From positions 822,480 through 886,479 of the forward strand of contig NZ_LN890328.1 of assembly GCF_001458595.1 (NCBI RefSeq): 64,000 nucleotides of DNA. The letters are read 5' to 3'. Position numbers and translations under genes: made by a program. Shown piece after piece: positions 1 to 9,290 of this stretch (position 1 is the stretch's first letter; each line of letters opens with the position of its first letter). Below the pieces are notes generated by a model. That model made no database searches and had not been told where the DNA came from. It was given only the letters and a program-made list of their open reading frames with translations. This DNA is from Clostridium neonatale. GTDB lineage: Bacteria > Bacillota > Clostridia > Clostridiales > Clostridiaceae.

Positions 1-1336
1 AAAATGGATTTGCAGTTCCAACATATAATTTATTTTCACTGCTCACAAGAAGAGTTCTTCCGCCATAATTATTAGGATCATTTAATCCATCTAGGATTAC
101 TGGACTGAAATTTAATCCATCTTTTGAAGTGTAAATGTCAAATCCTTTTGGATAATTATATTTACAAAGAAGTTTATAAATTTTCTTATAGGAATTTAAA
201 AGTCTATTATAGTTCTCATATCCAAAATTCTTTATATAATCTTCTTTGTTATATTCAAAGCCTGTTATAAAAGTTCTTATATTAGTTGAACTGTCATAAG
301 TTGTTATAACTAAATTACCTTTAAATTCTTTAATCTGCCATCCATAAACATTAAAGAAATTATTAAAACCTGAATTAAATCCAGAAAGACTTTTATTTCT
401 TACGCCAGTAGATGGACACGAAGGTATAATAGGTTTGCCTCCAACGACTATTTCCCAGCAGTCATTTTTATCAATTCTAATTAAGTCAAAGCTTAGTGGG
501 ACGAATAAGGATAAAGGAAATCTTTTTGTAACAGCAACATATAAATGATCTTTAAATACTCCAGTAGACATTATATTTGTATTTAATGCATCACCAAAAC
601 CTTTATAAGCAACTAAAGTCCAGTCATTGTTTTTAGGATTGCAGTTATTTGATCTCCAAACTTCTGCACCATCTGAATTTCCAATACTTAAATAAAGCCT
701 ATTATTAAAAACACTAAGATCATCAATTCCACCAATTGGATTATTATTGGGAATAAATCCCTTGAACTTTGGGTTTATAACTAGCTTAAAAAGTTCAAAT
801 TCAGGATCTTTACTTGAATATAAATAAGGGACATTTCCTCCAATTCCTTCTTCAAGAGTTGCCATATATAATTTTCCATTAAAAGATGCAAATGCTCTTG
901 AGCTTGTTCCTGAAACATTAGAAGTATTTATTTTTTTCCAATGAACACCATCAGTGCTTTTGAACACATAAACTTTTTCGCCCATAGAAGCAGCATAAAT
1001 GGCACATGAGTTGTTTGATTTATGAGTTATCATTGCTCTAAATCCATAAATTTTATCTTTCGAACTGGCTTTAAATACTTTTTCCCATGGACATGATCCA
1101 TCCTTTTTATATCTCCAGATTTCTGCATTGTTATCTGAACCTGTTACAAGTGATGGAGCAAGGTTTGGACTTTCTGTAAAGGCAGTGGTAAGTGATGAAA
1201 TCATATTTCTTGAAGTGCCTACATATATATAATTTCCAAGCTCAGCCATGGACCATGCATAGCTATTTTGCCTGGAATTTTTTAAATTATTTATGTCAAT
1301 ACCATTAGTTTCTGTTATTTGTTTAAAAGTAAACAT
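1..1336 (-). CDS. Beta-propeller-like protein with Asp-box-type repeats, C-terminus cut by window edge
   Basis: The reading frame is open from the ATG at 1336, behind a CTCCTCCT (reverse AGGAGGAG) ribosome site, to the first base of the window, giving about 445 codons without a stop. The protein has repeated short blocks such as VFKSTDGVHWKKI, LYSSKDPEF and IYTSKDGLNF. These resemble the S-x-D-x-G-x-x-W Asp-box of sialidase-like beta-propellers, and GNYIYVGTSRN-type strands alternate with them. I see no signal peptide at the N-terminus (MFTFKQITE), so a cytosolic location is likely. No catalytic residues can be assigned and the function is unknown. A glycan- or protein-binding propeller is possible but is inference. 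The gene is divergent from the 2H phosphoesterase at 1608. Confidence 0.8.
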   Translation of the reverse strand, partial: MFTFKQITETNGIDINNLKNSRQNSYAWSMAELGNYIYVGTSRNMISSLTTAFTESPNLAPSLVTGSDNNAEIWRYKKDGSCPWEKVFKASSKDKIYGFRAMITHKSNNSCAIYAASMGEKVYVFKSTDGVHWKKINTSNVSGTSSRAFASFNGKLYMATLEEGIGGNVPYLYSSKDPEFELFKLVINPKFKGFIPNNNPIGGIDDLSVFNNRLYLSIGNSDGAEVWRSNNCNPKNNDWTLVAYKGFGDALNTNIMSTGVFKDHLYVAVTKRFPLSLFVPLSFDLIRIDKNDCWEIVVGGKPIIPSCPSTGVRNKSLSGFNSGFNNFFNVYGWQIKEFKGNLVITTYDSSTNIRTFITGFEYNKEDYIKNFGYENYNRLLNSYKKIYKLLCKYNYPKGFDIYTSKDGLNFSPVILDGLNDPNNYGGRTLLVSSENKLYVGTANPF

Positions 1337-1607
1337 AAGACTCCTCCTTTGTGATATATAATTAGCAATTATACAATCCAATATATGTAAACAAACATAT
1401 ATAAGTGAACATAAAAATATTGAAGGAAATCTTAATTATAAATTATACTTAAGGAAGTGGTGATACTATGTTATGGGTCATAAGTATTTACATAAAATAA
1501 ATTTATAATAGAAACGATAATGTAATAATTCATTAAATATTGAAAAAGCTATATACTATATTAAAAAATAATGAAATTATTATAAATGATATAAAGGGAC
1601 TGATTGT

Positions 1608-2138
1608 ATGAGATATGTAATAGTAAGCATTGTAAAAGGCGGAGCTGGAGAATTTAATAATAATATGAGAAAGGAGCTTTATGAAAATTTCAAAGCAAAA
1701 TCTTCAAAACTGCCAGCACATTTTACAATAAAAGCACCATTTGAATATGATAAAGATATAGATGATCTTGAAAATGCAATAGAAAGCTTTTGTATGAGAA
1801 ATAAAAAGACAAAATATATAATGGACAAATATAATCATTTTGATAAAAGAGTAATATATATGGAGGTCAAAATAAGCTATGAAGGTAAAAAAGTTCATGA
1901 TGAACTTATAGATGTTTTAAACAAGTTTTCATATATTAGATTTAAAGAAAATGAAGGGAAAAATAAAATATTTCATGTGACTTTAGTCTCAAAAAAATTA
2001 ACACTTATATATAACGACATTTGGGCTTATGTTAACAATTATCCTTTCAGATTTGAATGCTTATTTGATAATGTAAGTATATATGTGTGGAAGGATAATA
2101 CATGGAAATTATACAAAGAATTTAATTTCCATGATTAA
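1608..2138 (+). CDS. 2H phosphoesterase / 2'-5' RNA ligase-like protein
   Basis: This 176-residue protein has the two H-x-T motifs that define the 2H phosphoesterase fold: HFT at residues 38-40 and HVT at residues 123-125. Each follows a short beta strand, and the spacing fits the LigT / YjcG type. Family members hydrolyse or ligate 2'-5' or cyclic phosphodiester bonds in RNA or nucleotides. The actual substrate here cannot be read from sequence. The start at 1608 follows AAAGGGA. The gene stands alone, with divergent or decayed neighbours, so context adds nothing to its role. Confidence 0.75.
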   Translation: MRYVIVSIVKGGAGEFNNNMRKELYENFKAKSSKLPAHFTIKAPFEYDKDIDDLENAIESFCMRNKKTKYIMDKYNHFDKRVIYMEVKISYEGKKVHDELIDVLNKFSYIRFKENEGKNKIFHVTLVSKKLTLIYNDIWAYVNNYPFRFECLFDNVSIYVWKDNTWKLYKEFNFHD

Positions 2139-2304
2139 GTATAAAGATCTAGTAATTTGAAGTCTTATTTTGATCTTTAATATAGCTGTCACAGGACATG
2201 ATCATAGCTATTTGAACATAAGGAACAAAATAAAATATTGGTATTATGAAAAAGCATAGGAAAAAGTTTGGTAAAAATGAAAAATATAAATTAGTTAAAT
2301 CTTT

Positions 2305-2738
2305 TTAATTTTGCCTAAAAAATTTAGAGTTTGTTTTAAAAACTTCAGTTAAAGATTGATTCATGTCCATAAAGTAAAAATAAATTAAACATCCAAAGTG
2401 TCTTAAGTATAGAAAATTAAAAAATATAAGAGAGCTTATTAATAAAAGAGCTAGTATACACGATAAAATTCCGGACATCTTTATATCTGTTAACAAATAA
2501 AAATAACCATATCCCAATTTAAAAATAAGGAGAAGTATACTTAAACTATTATATAGTATAAGAACTGCTATAGAAATTATAATCAGTAAAATAAATCAGC
2601 TGTAACATTTATTGCAAATTTTATAAGCATTTCAGGAAGTATAATAGCCAAAAGAGAACCGAAAAATAAGACATATCCTATGATAATTTCAAGATGATTT
2701 GATAATAAAATTTTTGCTTCATGTTTTATATTTTGCAT
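2305..2738 (-). pseudogene. Small membrane protein gene broken by one frameshift
   Basis: An ATG at 2738 behind AAGGGGAA opens a 51-residue frame that stops at TGA 2583-2585. From CTG at about 2586 downward the next frame continues without loss as LIIISIAVLIL..., then GYGYFYLLTDIKMSG, and ends at TAA 2305-2307. Together the two frames give about 145 residues with several hydrophobic membrane segments and a polar C-terminus. One inserted or deleted base near 2586 would restore a single gene. I do not recognise the family. It could be a true pseudogene, a sequencing error in a T/A-rich stretch, or two separate peptides. Confidence 0.55.
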
Positions 2739-3022
2739 ATAACCATTCCCCTTACATGTGTAATATAAACTATAAGTATATAATATAGTTTACCATATAT
2801 TAAAAAAGTTGTAATTATGTAGATAAATATGTTTATGATATATATGATTATAAAGAGTAAAAAATAAATAATTAATAAGTTTTATATACAAATAATCATG
2901 ATGAATTTTTAATTAATTGATAATGATTATTTAAATGCTTATACTATAGATAATGAAAAAAGTATTTTACATTTTCATGTATACGTTTTTTGATAAATAC
3001 TACTTGATTATGGAGGAGAGAA

Positions 3023-4141
3023 ATGGATATAGATTTAAAGACTTTAAAAATTGATGAAGTTAAGAACATCAAAATAAATGGAAGAACAACTAAAAAAATA
3101 TCACCATTACCTTTGTTTTGGACAGGAAGTGGATTTGAAGTAAATGTAAGAGCACAGGAATTATGGATGGAAGTAGAGATAGATTATAATGAATATGAAC
3201 AATGGATAAGTGTAGAAATCAATGGAGTATTTGTAAGTCGTCAAATGTTAACTAAAGGAAGATATTTTATATGTCTTTTTAGAGGAATGAATAATGAATT
3301 AGTTAAAAATGTTCGTGTATATAAAGATGTTCAAGCTATGCCAAAAGATAATGATTGTATATTTTTAATTCATTCACTTAGAACTGATGGAGAGTTTGAA
3401 AAAGTTGAAGATAAGAGTATGAAAATTGAATTCATTGGTGATAGCATAACTTCAGGAGAAGGAACAATAGGTGCTAGAATAGAAGAAGATTGGATTTCTA
3501 TGTGGTTTACATCACTTAATAATTATGCGGTTATGACAGCCAAAAATCTTGATGCAGATTTTAGAATTATATCTCAAAGTGGATGGGGCGTACTTTCAAG
3601 CTGGGATAACGATCCTAAATGTGCAATTCCTAAATATTATGATAAAGTTTGTAGTGTAGTAAACGGAGAAAGAAATAAAGAACTTGGCGCATATGAAGAA
3701 AATGATTTTGAGTCTTGGCAGCCTGATTTTATAGTTGTAAATTTGGGAACAAATGATGGCGGTGCATTTAATTCACCAGAATTTAAGGATGAAAAAACTG
3801 GAGAAATTTTCAAGCAGCATCTTAATGAAGATGGAAGTTATAGTGAAGAGGATATTAAAAGGTTTGAAGATGCAGTAGTCAGATTTTTGTATAAACTTAG
3901 AAAATATAATAAAAATTCGAAAATTTTATGGGCTTATGGAATGCTTGGAATTCCAATGATGCCATATATTTATCATGCAGTAGATACATATAAAAAAGAA
4001 TCAAGAGATACTAAGGTTTATATAACTCAGCTTACAAACACAACAGATGAAACCATTGGGGCGAGAAGTCATCCAGGAGTTTTGAATCATAAAGCTGCAG
4101 CTAAAGATTTAGTAGATGCTATTAAAAATTTACAGATATAA
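3023..4141 (+). CDS. SGNH hydrolase with N-terminal jelly-roll domain, CE2-like esterase
   Basis: The 372 residues split into an N-terminal beta-rich domain (about 1-130) and a C-terminal SGNH hydrolase domain (about 131-372). Visible catalytic blocks are GDSITSGEG with Ser141, a Gly near 187 (SQSGWG), GTND with Asn244 and SHPG with His350. This domain order matches carbohydrate esterase family 2, which deacetylates xylan or glucomannan. No signal peptide is seen, so it probably acts on short imported oligosaccharides. GGAGAG precedes the ATG. The next gene, a beta-lactamase-fold hydrolase in the same direction 197 bases on, may be functionally linked, but no shared operon is evident. Confidence 0.8.
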   Translation: MDIDLKTLKIDEVKNIKINGRTTKKISPLPLFWTGSGFEVNVRAQELWMEVEIDYNEYEQWISVEINGVFVSRQMLTKGRYFICLFRGMNNELVKNVRVYKDVQAMPKDNDCIFLIHSLRTDGEFEKVEDKSMKIEFIGDSITSGEGTIGARIEEDWISMWFTSLNNYAVMTAKNLDADFRIISQSGWGVLSSWDNDPKCAIPKYYDKVCSVVNGERNKELGAYEENDFESWQPDFIVVNLGTNDGGAFNSPEFKDEKTGEIFKQHLNEDGSYSEEDIKRFEDAVVRFLYKLRKYNKNSKILWAYGMLGIPMMPYIYHAVDTYKKESRDTKVYITQLTNTTDETIGARSHPGVLNHKAAAKDLVDAIKNLQI

Positions 4142-4338
4142 TTATTAATCCTTAAAATTAATGAAAAATATAAAATTATATTAATAAATTAGAAAAAGTA
4201 AATTTTAATTATTTTAAGAACTTATGAAAAAAGTAAAAAATCAAAAAAATCATGATTTATAAATATTAAAAACTTTAAGTTAAAAATAGATATAAACGAA
4301 TTTAATTATTCATGATAATAAAAAAAGGAGAAGATTTT

Positions 4339-5514
4339 ATGAATAATAATTTTAAATATATTAAGGAAGAAATAGAAAAAGAAATACAGAATTGTAATAT
4401 AAGCGGTGCAAGTGTATGCATTATTAAAGATGGAAAAGAAATATATAAAGATAATTTTGGATTTGCAGATAAAGAAAATAATATAAAGATGGCAGACGAT
4501 ACTATTTTTCGTATGTTTTCTATGACAAAGCCCATTACAGCCACTGCAATTATGATATTATTTGAAAGAGGGAAAATAGATTTATATGATCCGGTTTCTA
4601 TGTATCTTGAAGGCTTTAAAAATCAAAAGGTAATAAAAGATGGTAAGCTTTCAGATGTTAACAGAGAAATGACTATTAAAGATTTACTTAATATGACCTC
4701 AGGATTAAGTTATGCTGATGATTCTACAGAATGCGGAAAGTGTATGAGTCAACTTTTTGATGATGTTAAAAGAAAGCTTGAAGAAGGAAGCCCTATAAAT
4801 ACTTTGGATTTCTGCAATGCAATAGGTAAAGTTCCGCTTGCATTTCAACCCGGAGATCAATGGCTATATGGAACATCAGCAGATATTTTGGGAGCAATAG
4901 TTGAGGTTGTAAGCAAGAAGAAGTTTAGTGAATTTTTAAGTGAAGAGATTTTTAAGCCACTTCATATGAAAGACACAGCTTTTTATGTTCCAGAAGAAAA
5001 GCGCCCAAGATTCGCACAAATTTACAAATATAATGAAGAAGAAAAAAGATTATATCCATATTTAGAAGATGCTTTGGGGTTGGATGGATATAAAGTTTCA
5101 ACAGCTTTTGAAAGCGGTGGAGCAGGACTTGTTTCTACAATAAATGATTATAAAAAATTTGCACTTATGCTTTTAAATAAAGGAAAATATGAAGACACTA
5201 GAATTTTAGGCAGTAAAACTGTTGAGTTTATGACACAAAATCAACTTAATGAAAAACAAATGCAATCAATGAATTGGGAATCACTTAGAGGATACGGATA
5301 TGGAAATCTAATGAGGATTCTAATAAATCAAGCAGAAGGTCAGACAAATGGATCTTTAGGTGAGTTTGGATGGGATGGTTGGACAGGAAATTATATAACA
5401 ATTTCACCAAAGGATAATATGATGTTTATGTATTTTATCCAAAGATGTGATACTGGGACAAGTGTTTTTACAAGAAAATTAAGAAGCATAGTGTATTCAG
5501 CTATAAATTATTAA
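4339..5514 (+). CDS. Beta-lactamase-fold serine hydrolase (EstB / class C-like)
   Basis: This is a serine hydrolase of the beta-lactamase / D-alanyl-D-alanine carboxypeptidase superfamily. The S-x-x-K active site is SMTK (Ser61, Lys64 from the chosen start), followed by a YGTSAD block in the place of Y-x-N and a WDGWTGNY block near the C-terminus. Family members act as esterases or peptidases; the substrate is unknown. I chose the ATG at 4339 because AAAAGGAG ends 8 bases before it. An upstream in-frame ATG at 4312 would put that ribosome site inside the gene. The 391 residues lack a signal peptide, so the enzyme is probably cytosolic. Confidence 0.8.
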   Translation: MNNNFKYIKEEIEKEIQNCNISGASVCIIKDGKEIYKDNFGFADKENNIKMADDTIFRMFSMTKPITATAIMILFERGKIDLYDPVSMYLEGFKNQKVIKDGKLSDVNREMTIKDLLNMTSGLSYADDSTECGKCMSQLFDDVKRKLEEGSPINTLDFCNAIGKVPLAFQPGDQWLYGTSADILGAIVEVVSKKKFSEFLSEEIFKPLHMKDTAFYVPEEKRPRFAQIYKYNEEEKRLYPYLEDALGLDGYKVSTAFESGGAGLVSTINDYKKFALMLLNKGKYEDTRILGSKTVEFMTQNQLNEKQMQSMNWESLRGYGYGNLMRILINQAEGQTNGSLGEFGWDGWTGNYITISPKDNMMFMYFIQRCDTGTSVFTRKLRSIVYSAINY

Positions 5515-5569
5515 AAGATTTTAAAATCACAGAATTCTTAATTTTAAGATAAATAACTGAAATTAAAGA

Positions 5570-5600
5570 AAGTATAAAAAATTAATTTTTTATACTTTTT
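5570..5600 (+). terminator. Intrinsic terminator after the serine hydrolase
   Basis: AGTATAAAAAATT is followed at once by AATTTTTTATACT and a T-rich tail, giving an AT-only stem. It lies about 55 bases after the stop at 5514. Confidence 0.6.
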
Positions 5601-5619
5601 ATCTTTTTTAAAATTTATA

Positions 5620-5648
5620 TTGACATATACATTTTTTAGGAATAATAT
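5620..5648 (+). promoter_or_regulatory. SigA-type promoter for the 5844-pncB pair, with a ~190-nt leader
   Basis: TTGACA (5620-5625) and TAATAT (5643-5648) are 17 bases apart. The leader between here and 5844 carries two imperfect copies of an ACTTAA...TCxAAATGAA block (around 5747 and 5801). It also contains GTTACTT and AAGTAAC as an inverted pair. I cannot assign a known riboswitch class. The rest of 5515-5843 holds nothing else I can support. Confidence 0.55.
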
Positions 5649-5843
5649 AAGTATATAGAGTTAACATCAAAATGAAATTAAGAAGCTGATAAGTAAGTAT
5701 AAAGTGCAAATATTATAATTAAGAGTAGATGAATTTTTTTTGAAGTTACTTAATGTCGAAATGAATTTAACAAAGAATGAAGTAACAGCTATTTTTTTAA
5801 AGCCACTTAAATTCAAAATGAAAATAAGAAAGAAGGTATATTT

Positions 5844-6221
5844 ATGAAAAATATTTTAACAATAATAATAAAGCAGATTTTAAATAATGAAAAATATAAA
5901 TATCTGAATGTATCACATTTTGAATATAAAGAACATTCTAAAGCAATTTATAAGAATTCAAATGTGTATGAAAAAAATATAGCTGAACTTATTTTCTTGG
6001 TAGATACAGGTAAGTGGTTTGATGAAACTATACGTTTTGAAATGTGTATGTGTTCTAATAAAAATGTATTAGAAATTAAAAAAGGCTACAATGAAAATTG
6101 TACAGAATATCCACATAGAGAATATAGAAATATAGCTTTGGACATGATTTTTGAAATTGAGAATTTTCAAAATAAAAATAAATTATATAAAAATGAAGGA
6201 TGTGTAAACTATGAATATTAA
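5844..6221 (+). CDS. Hypothetical protein translationally coupled to pncB
   Basis: This is a 125-residue soluble protein that I do not recognise. It follows an AGAAGG ribosome site and ends with TAA at 6219-6221, overlapping the pncB start at 6211 by 11 bases. That overlap predicts translational coupling and a shared role or stoichiometry with nicotinate salvage. The sequence is polar, has four cysteines (including a CMCS pair in the middle), and shows no membrane segment or signal peptide. A regulatory or accessory role for pncB is only inference. Confidence 0.65.
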   Translation: MKNILTIIIKQILNNEKYKYLNVSHFEYKEHSKAIYKNSNVYEKNIAELIFLVDTGKWFDETIRFEMCMCSNKNVLEIKKGYNENCTEYPHREYRNIALDMIFEIENFQNKNKLYKNEGCVNYEY

Positions 6222-7665
6222 TTTAGAAAATGAAAGAAATTTATCAATGTTGGTAGACTTTTATGAATTTACAATGAGTAACACTTTTTTTGTAGATAAC
6301 CAAAAAGACAAAATAGTATGTTTTGATATGTTTTTTAGAAAAAGTCCTGATGATGCACAATTTTCAATAGCAGCTGGATTAGAACAATTTATTGAATATG
6401 TGAATAATATGAGATTTACAAGTGAAGATATTGATTATTTAAGAAAGAAAAATTTATTCAATGAAGGGTTCTTAGAATATTTAAAGAAGTTTAAGTTCAC
6501 TGGGGATATTTATGCAGTAAAAGAAGGAAGTGTAGTTTTTCCTAATGAACCTATAGTAACTGTAAAAGCACCAGTAATAGAAGCACAACTTATTGAAACA
6601 ATGCTGCTTTTAACAATAAATCATCAGAGCCTTATAGCTACAAAAGCTAATAGAATAGTAAGAGCTGCTAAGGATAGAACTGTTTTAGAGTTTGGTGCAA
6701 GAAGAGCACAAGGCTATGATGCAGCAATTTTAGGTGCAAGAGCCGCATATATTGGTGGAGTTCATGGCAGCGCAACAGCACTTAGTGATATAGAGTTTAA
6801 TGTACCAGCATCAGGAACAATGGCTCACTCTTTTATTCAATTATATAATGATGAATACGAAGCATTTTCTGCATATGCAAAGCACAATCCAGATAATACA
6901 ACATTATTAGTTGATACTTATAATGTACTTGAAAGTGGTATACCAAATGCCATTAGAGTTGCCAAAGAAGTTTTGGAACCAATGGGAAAGAGACTTAAAG
7001 GTGTAAGATTAGACAGTGGAGATTTAACATACCTTTCAAATAAATCAAGAAAGATGTTAGATGAAGCTGGACTTGAAGATTGCAAAATAGTAGCATCTAA
7101 TAGTCTTGATGAAAAAATCATAAGTGAACTTTTAAATCAGAAGGCACCAATAGATATATTTGGTGTTGGAGAAAGACTTATTACTTCAAAATCACAACCT
7201 GTTTTTGGTGGAGTATATAAATTATGTGCAGTAGAAGAAAATGGAGAACTTGTTCCAAGAATTAAGATTTCTGAAAATGTAGAAAAAGTAACTAATCCGG
7301 GATATAAAACATTATATAGATTTTATGACAAAGATAGCAAAAAAGCTATTGGAGATGTAATAGCGTTACATGATGAAATAATAAATAAAGATGAATATGA
7401 AATATTTGATCCTATACACACATGGAAAAGAAAAATCTTAAAGAATTTTGAAGTAAGAAAAATGCAGATCCCTATATTTATAAAAGGAGAATGTGTATAT
7501 GAAAGTCCATCAATTCAGGAAATACGAGAATATTGTGAAAGTGAAGTAGAAAGTCTTTGGGATGAAGTAAAGAGATTTGTAAACCCACAGGAATATTATG
7601 TTGATCTTTCTCAAAAATTATATGATTTAAAGCAAAGTTTATTAAAAAATCATAGTTTTAGATAG
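6211..7665 (+). CDS. pncB: Nicotinate phosphoribosyltransferase
   Basis: The 484-residue enzyme joins nicotinate to PRPP to give nicotinate mononucleotide in the Preiss-Handler NAD salvage route. Recognisable family blocks are an N-terminal LVDFYEFTMSN, the central EFGARRAQG and GGVHGSATALS, and VRLDSGDLTYLS with FGVGERLITS near the phosphate-binding end. Length and block order fit the bacterial / archaeal long form. Its ATG lies inside the 3' end of the preceding hypothetical gene. A 15-bp stem-loop terminator follows and is shared with the opposite-strand permease. Confidence 0.93.
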   Translation: MNINLENERNLSMLVDFYEFTMSNTFFVDNQKDKIVCFDMFFRKSPDDAQFSIAAGLEQFIEYVNNMRFTSEDIDYLRKKNLFNEGFLEYLKKFKFTGDIYAVKEGSVVFPNEPIVTVKAPVIEAQLIETMLLLTINHQSLIATKANRIVRAAKDRTVLEFGARRAQGYDAAILGARAAYIGGVHGSATALSDIEFNVPASGTMAHSFIQLYNDEYEAFSAYAKHNPDNTTLLVDTYNVLESGIPNAIRVAKEVLEPMGKRLKGVRLDSGDLTYLSNKSRKMLDEAGLEDCKIVASNSLDEKIISELLNQKAPIDIFGVGERLITSKSQPVFGGVYKLCAVEENGELVPRIKISENVEKVTNPGYKTLYRFYDKDSKKAIGDVIALHDEIINKDEYEIFDPIHTWKRKILKNFEVRKMQIPIFIKGECVYESPSIQEIREYCESEVESLWDEVKRFVNPQEYYVDLSQKLYDLKQSLLKNHSFR

Positions 7666-7688
7666 AAATAATAAAATAAATATAAATT

Positions 7689-7726
7689 ATATAAAAATAG
7701 CTGTTTTTAAGCAGCTATTTTTATAT
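7689..7726. terminator. Bidirectional terminator between pncB and the purine permease
   Basis: ATATAAAAATAGCTG and CAGCTATTTTTATAT form a perfect 15-bp stem around an 8-base loop, with A and T runs on both sides. It serves the convergent genes at 6211 and 7757. Confidence 0.85.
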
Positions 7727-7756
7727 AAAATTATTTCAAAAAAGTATGCATTAATT

Positions 7757-9049
7757 TTAATTAATATATGCTGATATAATAAAATATATAAAAAAGGCAA
7801 CTGAGGCTATATACATAGGAAGAGAAACTTCATTTCCTTTTTTAATGCATATTTTACAAATTGGATAAGCAATAAATCCAAAACCAATACCATCAACAAT
7901 GCTATATGTTAGCGGAGTTAGAACTATAATAAGAAAACTTGGTAAAAATTCGCTCAAATCATGGAAATTTATATTTCTTAAGCTTTGGCTCATAAGGCAT
8001 CCAAGAATTATTAGTATAGGAGCTAAAACTTCATCTGGAATTATGCTTATAAAAGGAATAAAAAATAATGATATTAAGAACAATAAGCTGCATATTATAG
8101 CTGTAAATCCAGTTCTTCCACCATCAGCTATACCAGCAGTTCCTTCTGCAACTGAAACTGGTGGACTTGAACCTAATAGTGCACACCCTATAGTTGATAT
8201 AGAAACAGCTTTTAAAGCTTTAGAAGTTTTCTCAGGTTTATCAAGCATAACATTTACTTGTGCATGAAGAATACCTAAATTTTCAAAAACTAATACTAAT
8301 GTTAATGAAAAAGTTGAAATCCAAAAATTTAGATTATTAATGGCTGAGAAGTCCATGCTGAAGAATATATTTTTATATTCTTTAAAATCTGGCATAGTAT
8401 ATGTAAGACTCTTTAAATCTATGATCCCCATAAAAGACGCTATTATTGTTCCGACTATTATTGAAATTAAAAAACTTCCACGAACATTTCTAATAAATAA
8501 AATAATCGTTAGAAGCATAACAATTATAAATAAAATAACATTTGGTGATTTTAAATTACCAAGAGAAATTATTGTAGAACTATCTGCAACAACGATTCCT
8601 GATTTTTGAAGACCAAGAAAAGTTATAAAAAGTCCTATACCAATTGTTATACTTTCTTTTATGCTGTCTGGTATTCCTTCCATTAATAATTTTGAAATAG
8701 GAGTAACTGCTATAATTAAAAACAGTATACCTGAAATGAAAACTGAACCTAAAGCCTCATAAAACGTTAGTCCTAAATTATTTACCATTGTATAAGTAAA
8801 TAAAGCATTAAGTCCCATTGCTGGCATGATTATAAGTGGTGCGTTACTAAAAAATGCAACCAATATTGTGCCTAAAGCAGAAGATAAGACTGTAGCTATA
8901 ATAAGTGGCTGAACTTCAACATTTGAATCACTTAATATACTTGCATTGACTATAAGTATGTATACAGAAGCAAAGTATGATGTTAAAGCAGCTAAAGTTT
9001 CACTTTTAAAGCTAACATTGTGTTCTTTTAATTTAAAAAATTTTTCCAT
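7757..9049 (-). CDS. NCS2 / AzgA-type guanine-hypoxanthine permease
   Basis: The 430-residue polytopic membrane protein imports purine bases by proton symport. The PAMGLNALFTYTMV block near residue 75 and the ALLGSSPPVSVAEGTAGIADGGRTG stretch (quoted only to identify it, residues about 288-311) are typical of the AzgA branch (PbuG/PbuO) rather than the uracil or xanthine branches. About twelve hydrophobic segments are visible. It is transcribed alone from the promoter at 9106-9134. The leader is short and does not match a purine riboswitch. The ribosome site is odd: AAAGG abuts the ATG. Confidence 0.88.
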   Translation of the reverse strand: MEKFFKLKEHNVSFKSETLAALTSYFASVYILIVNASILSDSNVEVQPLIIATVLSSALGTILVAFFSNAPLIIMPAMGLNALFTYTMVNNLGLTFYEALGSVFISGILFLIIAVTPISKLLMEGIPDSIKESITIGIGLFITFLGLQKSGIVVADSSTIISLGNLKSPNVILFIIVMLLTIILFIRNVRGSFLISIIVGTIIASFMGIIDLKSLTYTMPDFKEYKNIFFSMDFSAINNLNFWISTFSLTLVLVFENLGILHAQVNVMLDKPEKTSKALKAVSISTIGCALLGSSPPVSVAEGTAGIADGGRTGFTAIICSLLFLISLFFIPFISIIPDEVLAPILIILGCLMSQSLRNINFHDLSEFLPSFLIIVLTPLTYSIVDGIGFGFIAYPICKICIKKGNEVSLPMYIASVAFFIYFIISAYIN

Positions 9050-9105
9050 CCTTTCGACCTAACTTTCAAAATTCCCTCGCCCACCCACGTACAAACATAA
9101 TTTTT

Positions 9106-9134
9106 ATTATAGCATCTAAATTTGTTTTAGACAA
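9106..9134 (-). promoter_or_regulatory. SigA promoter and G-rich leader of the purine permease
   Basis: On the minus strand TTGTCT (9129-9134) and TATAAT (9106-9111) are 17 bases apart. The transcribed leader of about 50 bases contains GTGGGTGGGCGAGGG (9073-9089 region), a striking G-rich block in a very AT-rich genome. Confidence 0.7.
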
Positions 9135-9290
9135 TATAATTTCATTTATAATATGTTCATTTAAGTGATTTTGGTTATTATAAAGCTATATTTGGAATAT
9201 GTAACTTGAAATGATATAATTATGGATAAATATATAATTATTCATAATTTATAAGAAAAAGCATAAGCATAATATTTAGGGGGAAGGAAA

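Noticed and set aside
4312-4338. Earlier start for the serine hydrolase
   Set aside because: It would place the AAAAGGAG ribosome site inside the coding region; the same logic moved the starts of genes at 21041, 21297, 26517, 28541, 32541, 37989 and 53246.
7899-8609. Plus-strand frames opposite the purine permease
   Set aside because: They are antisense images of a well-supported membrane protein gene, with no start signals.
9050-9134. Purine riboswitch before the permease
   Set aside because: The leader is about 50 bases and lacks the conserved three-way junction sequences.
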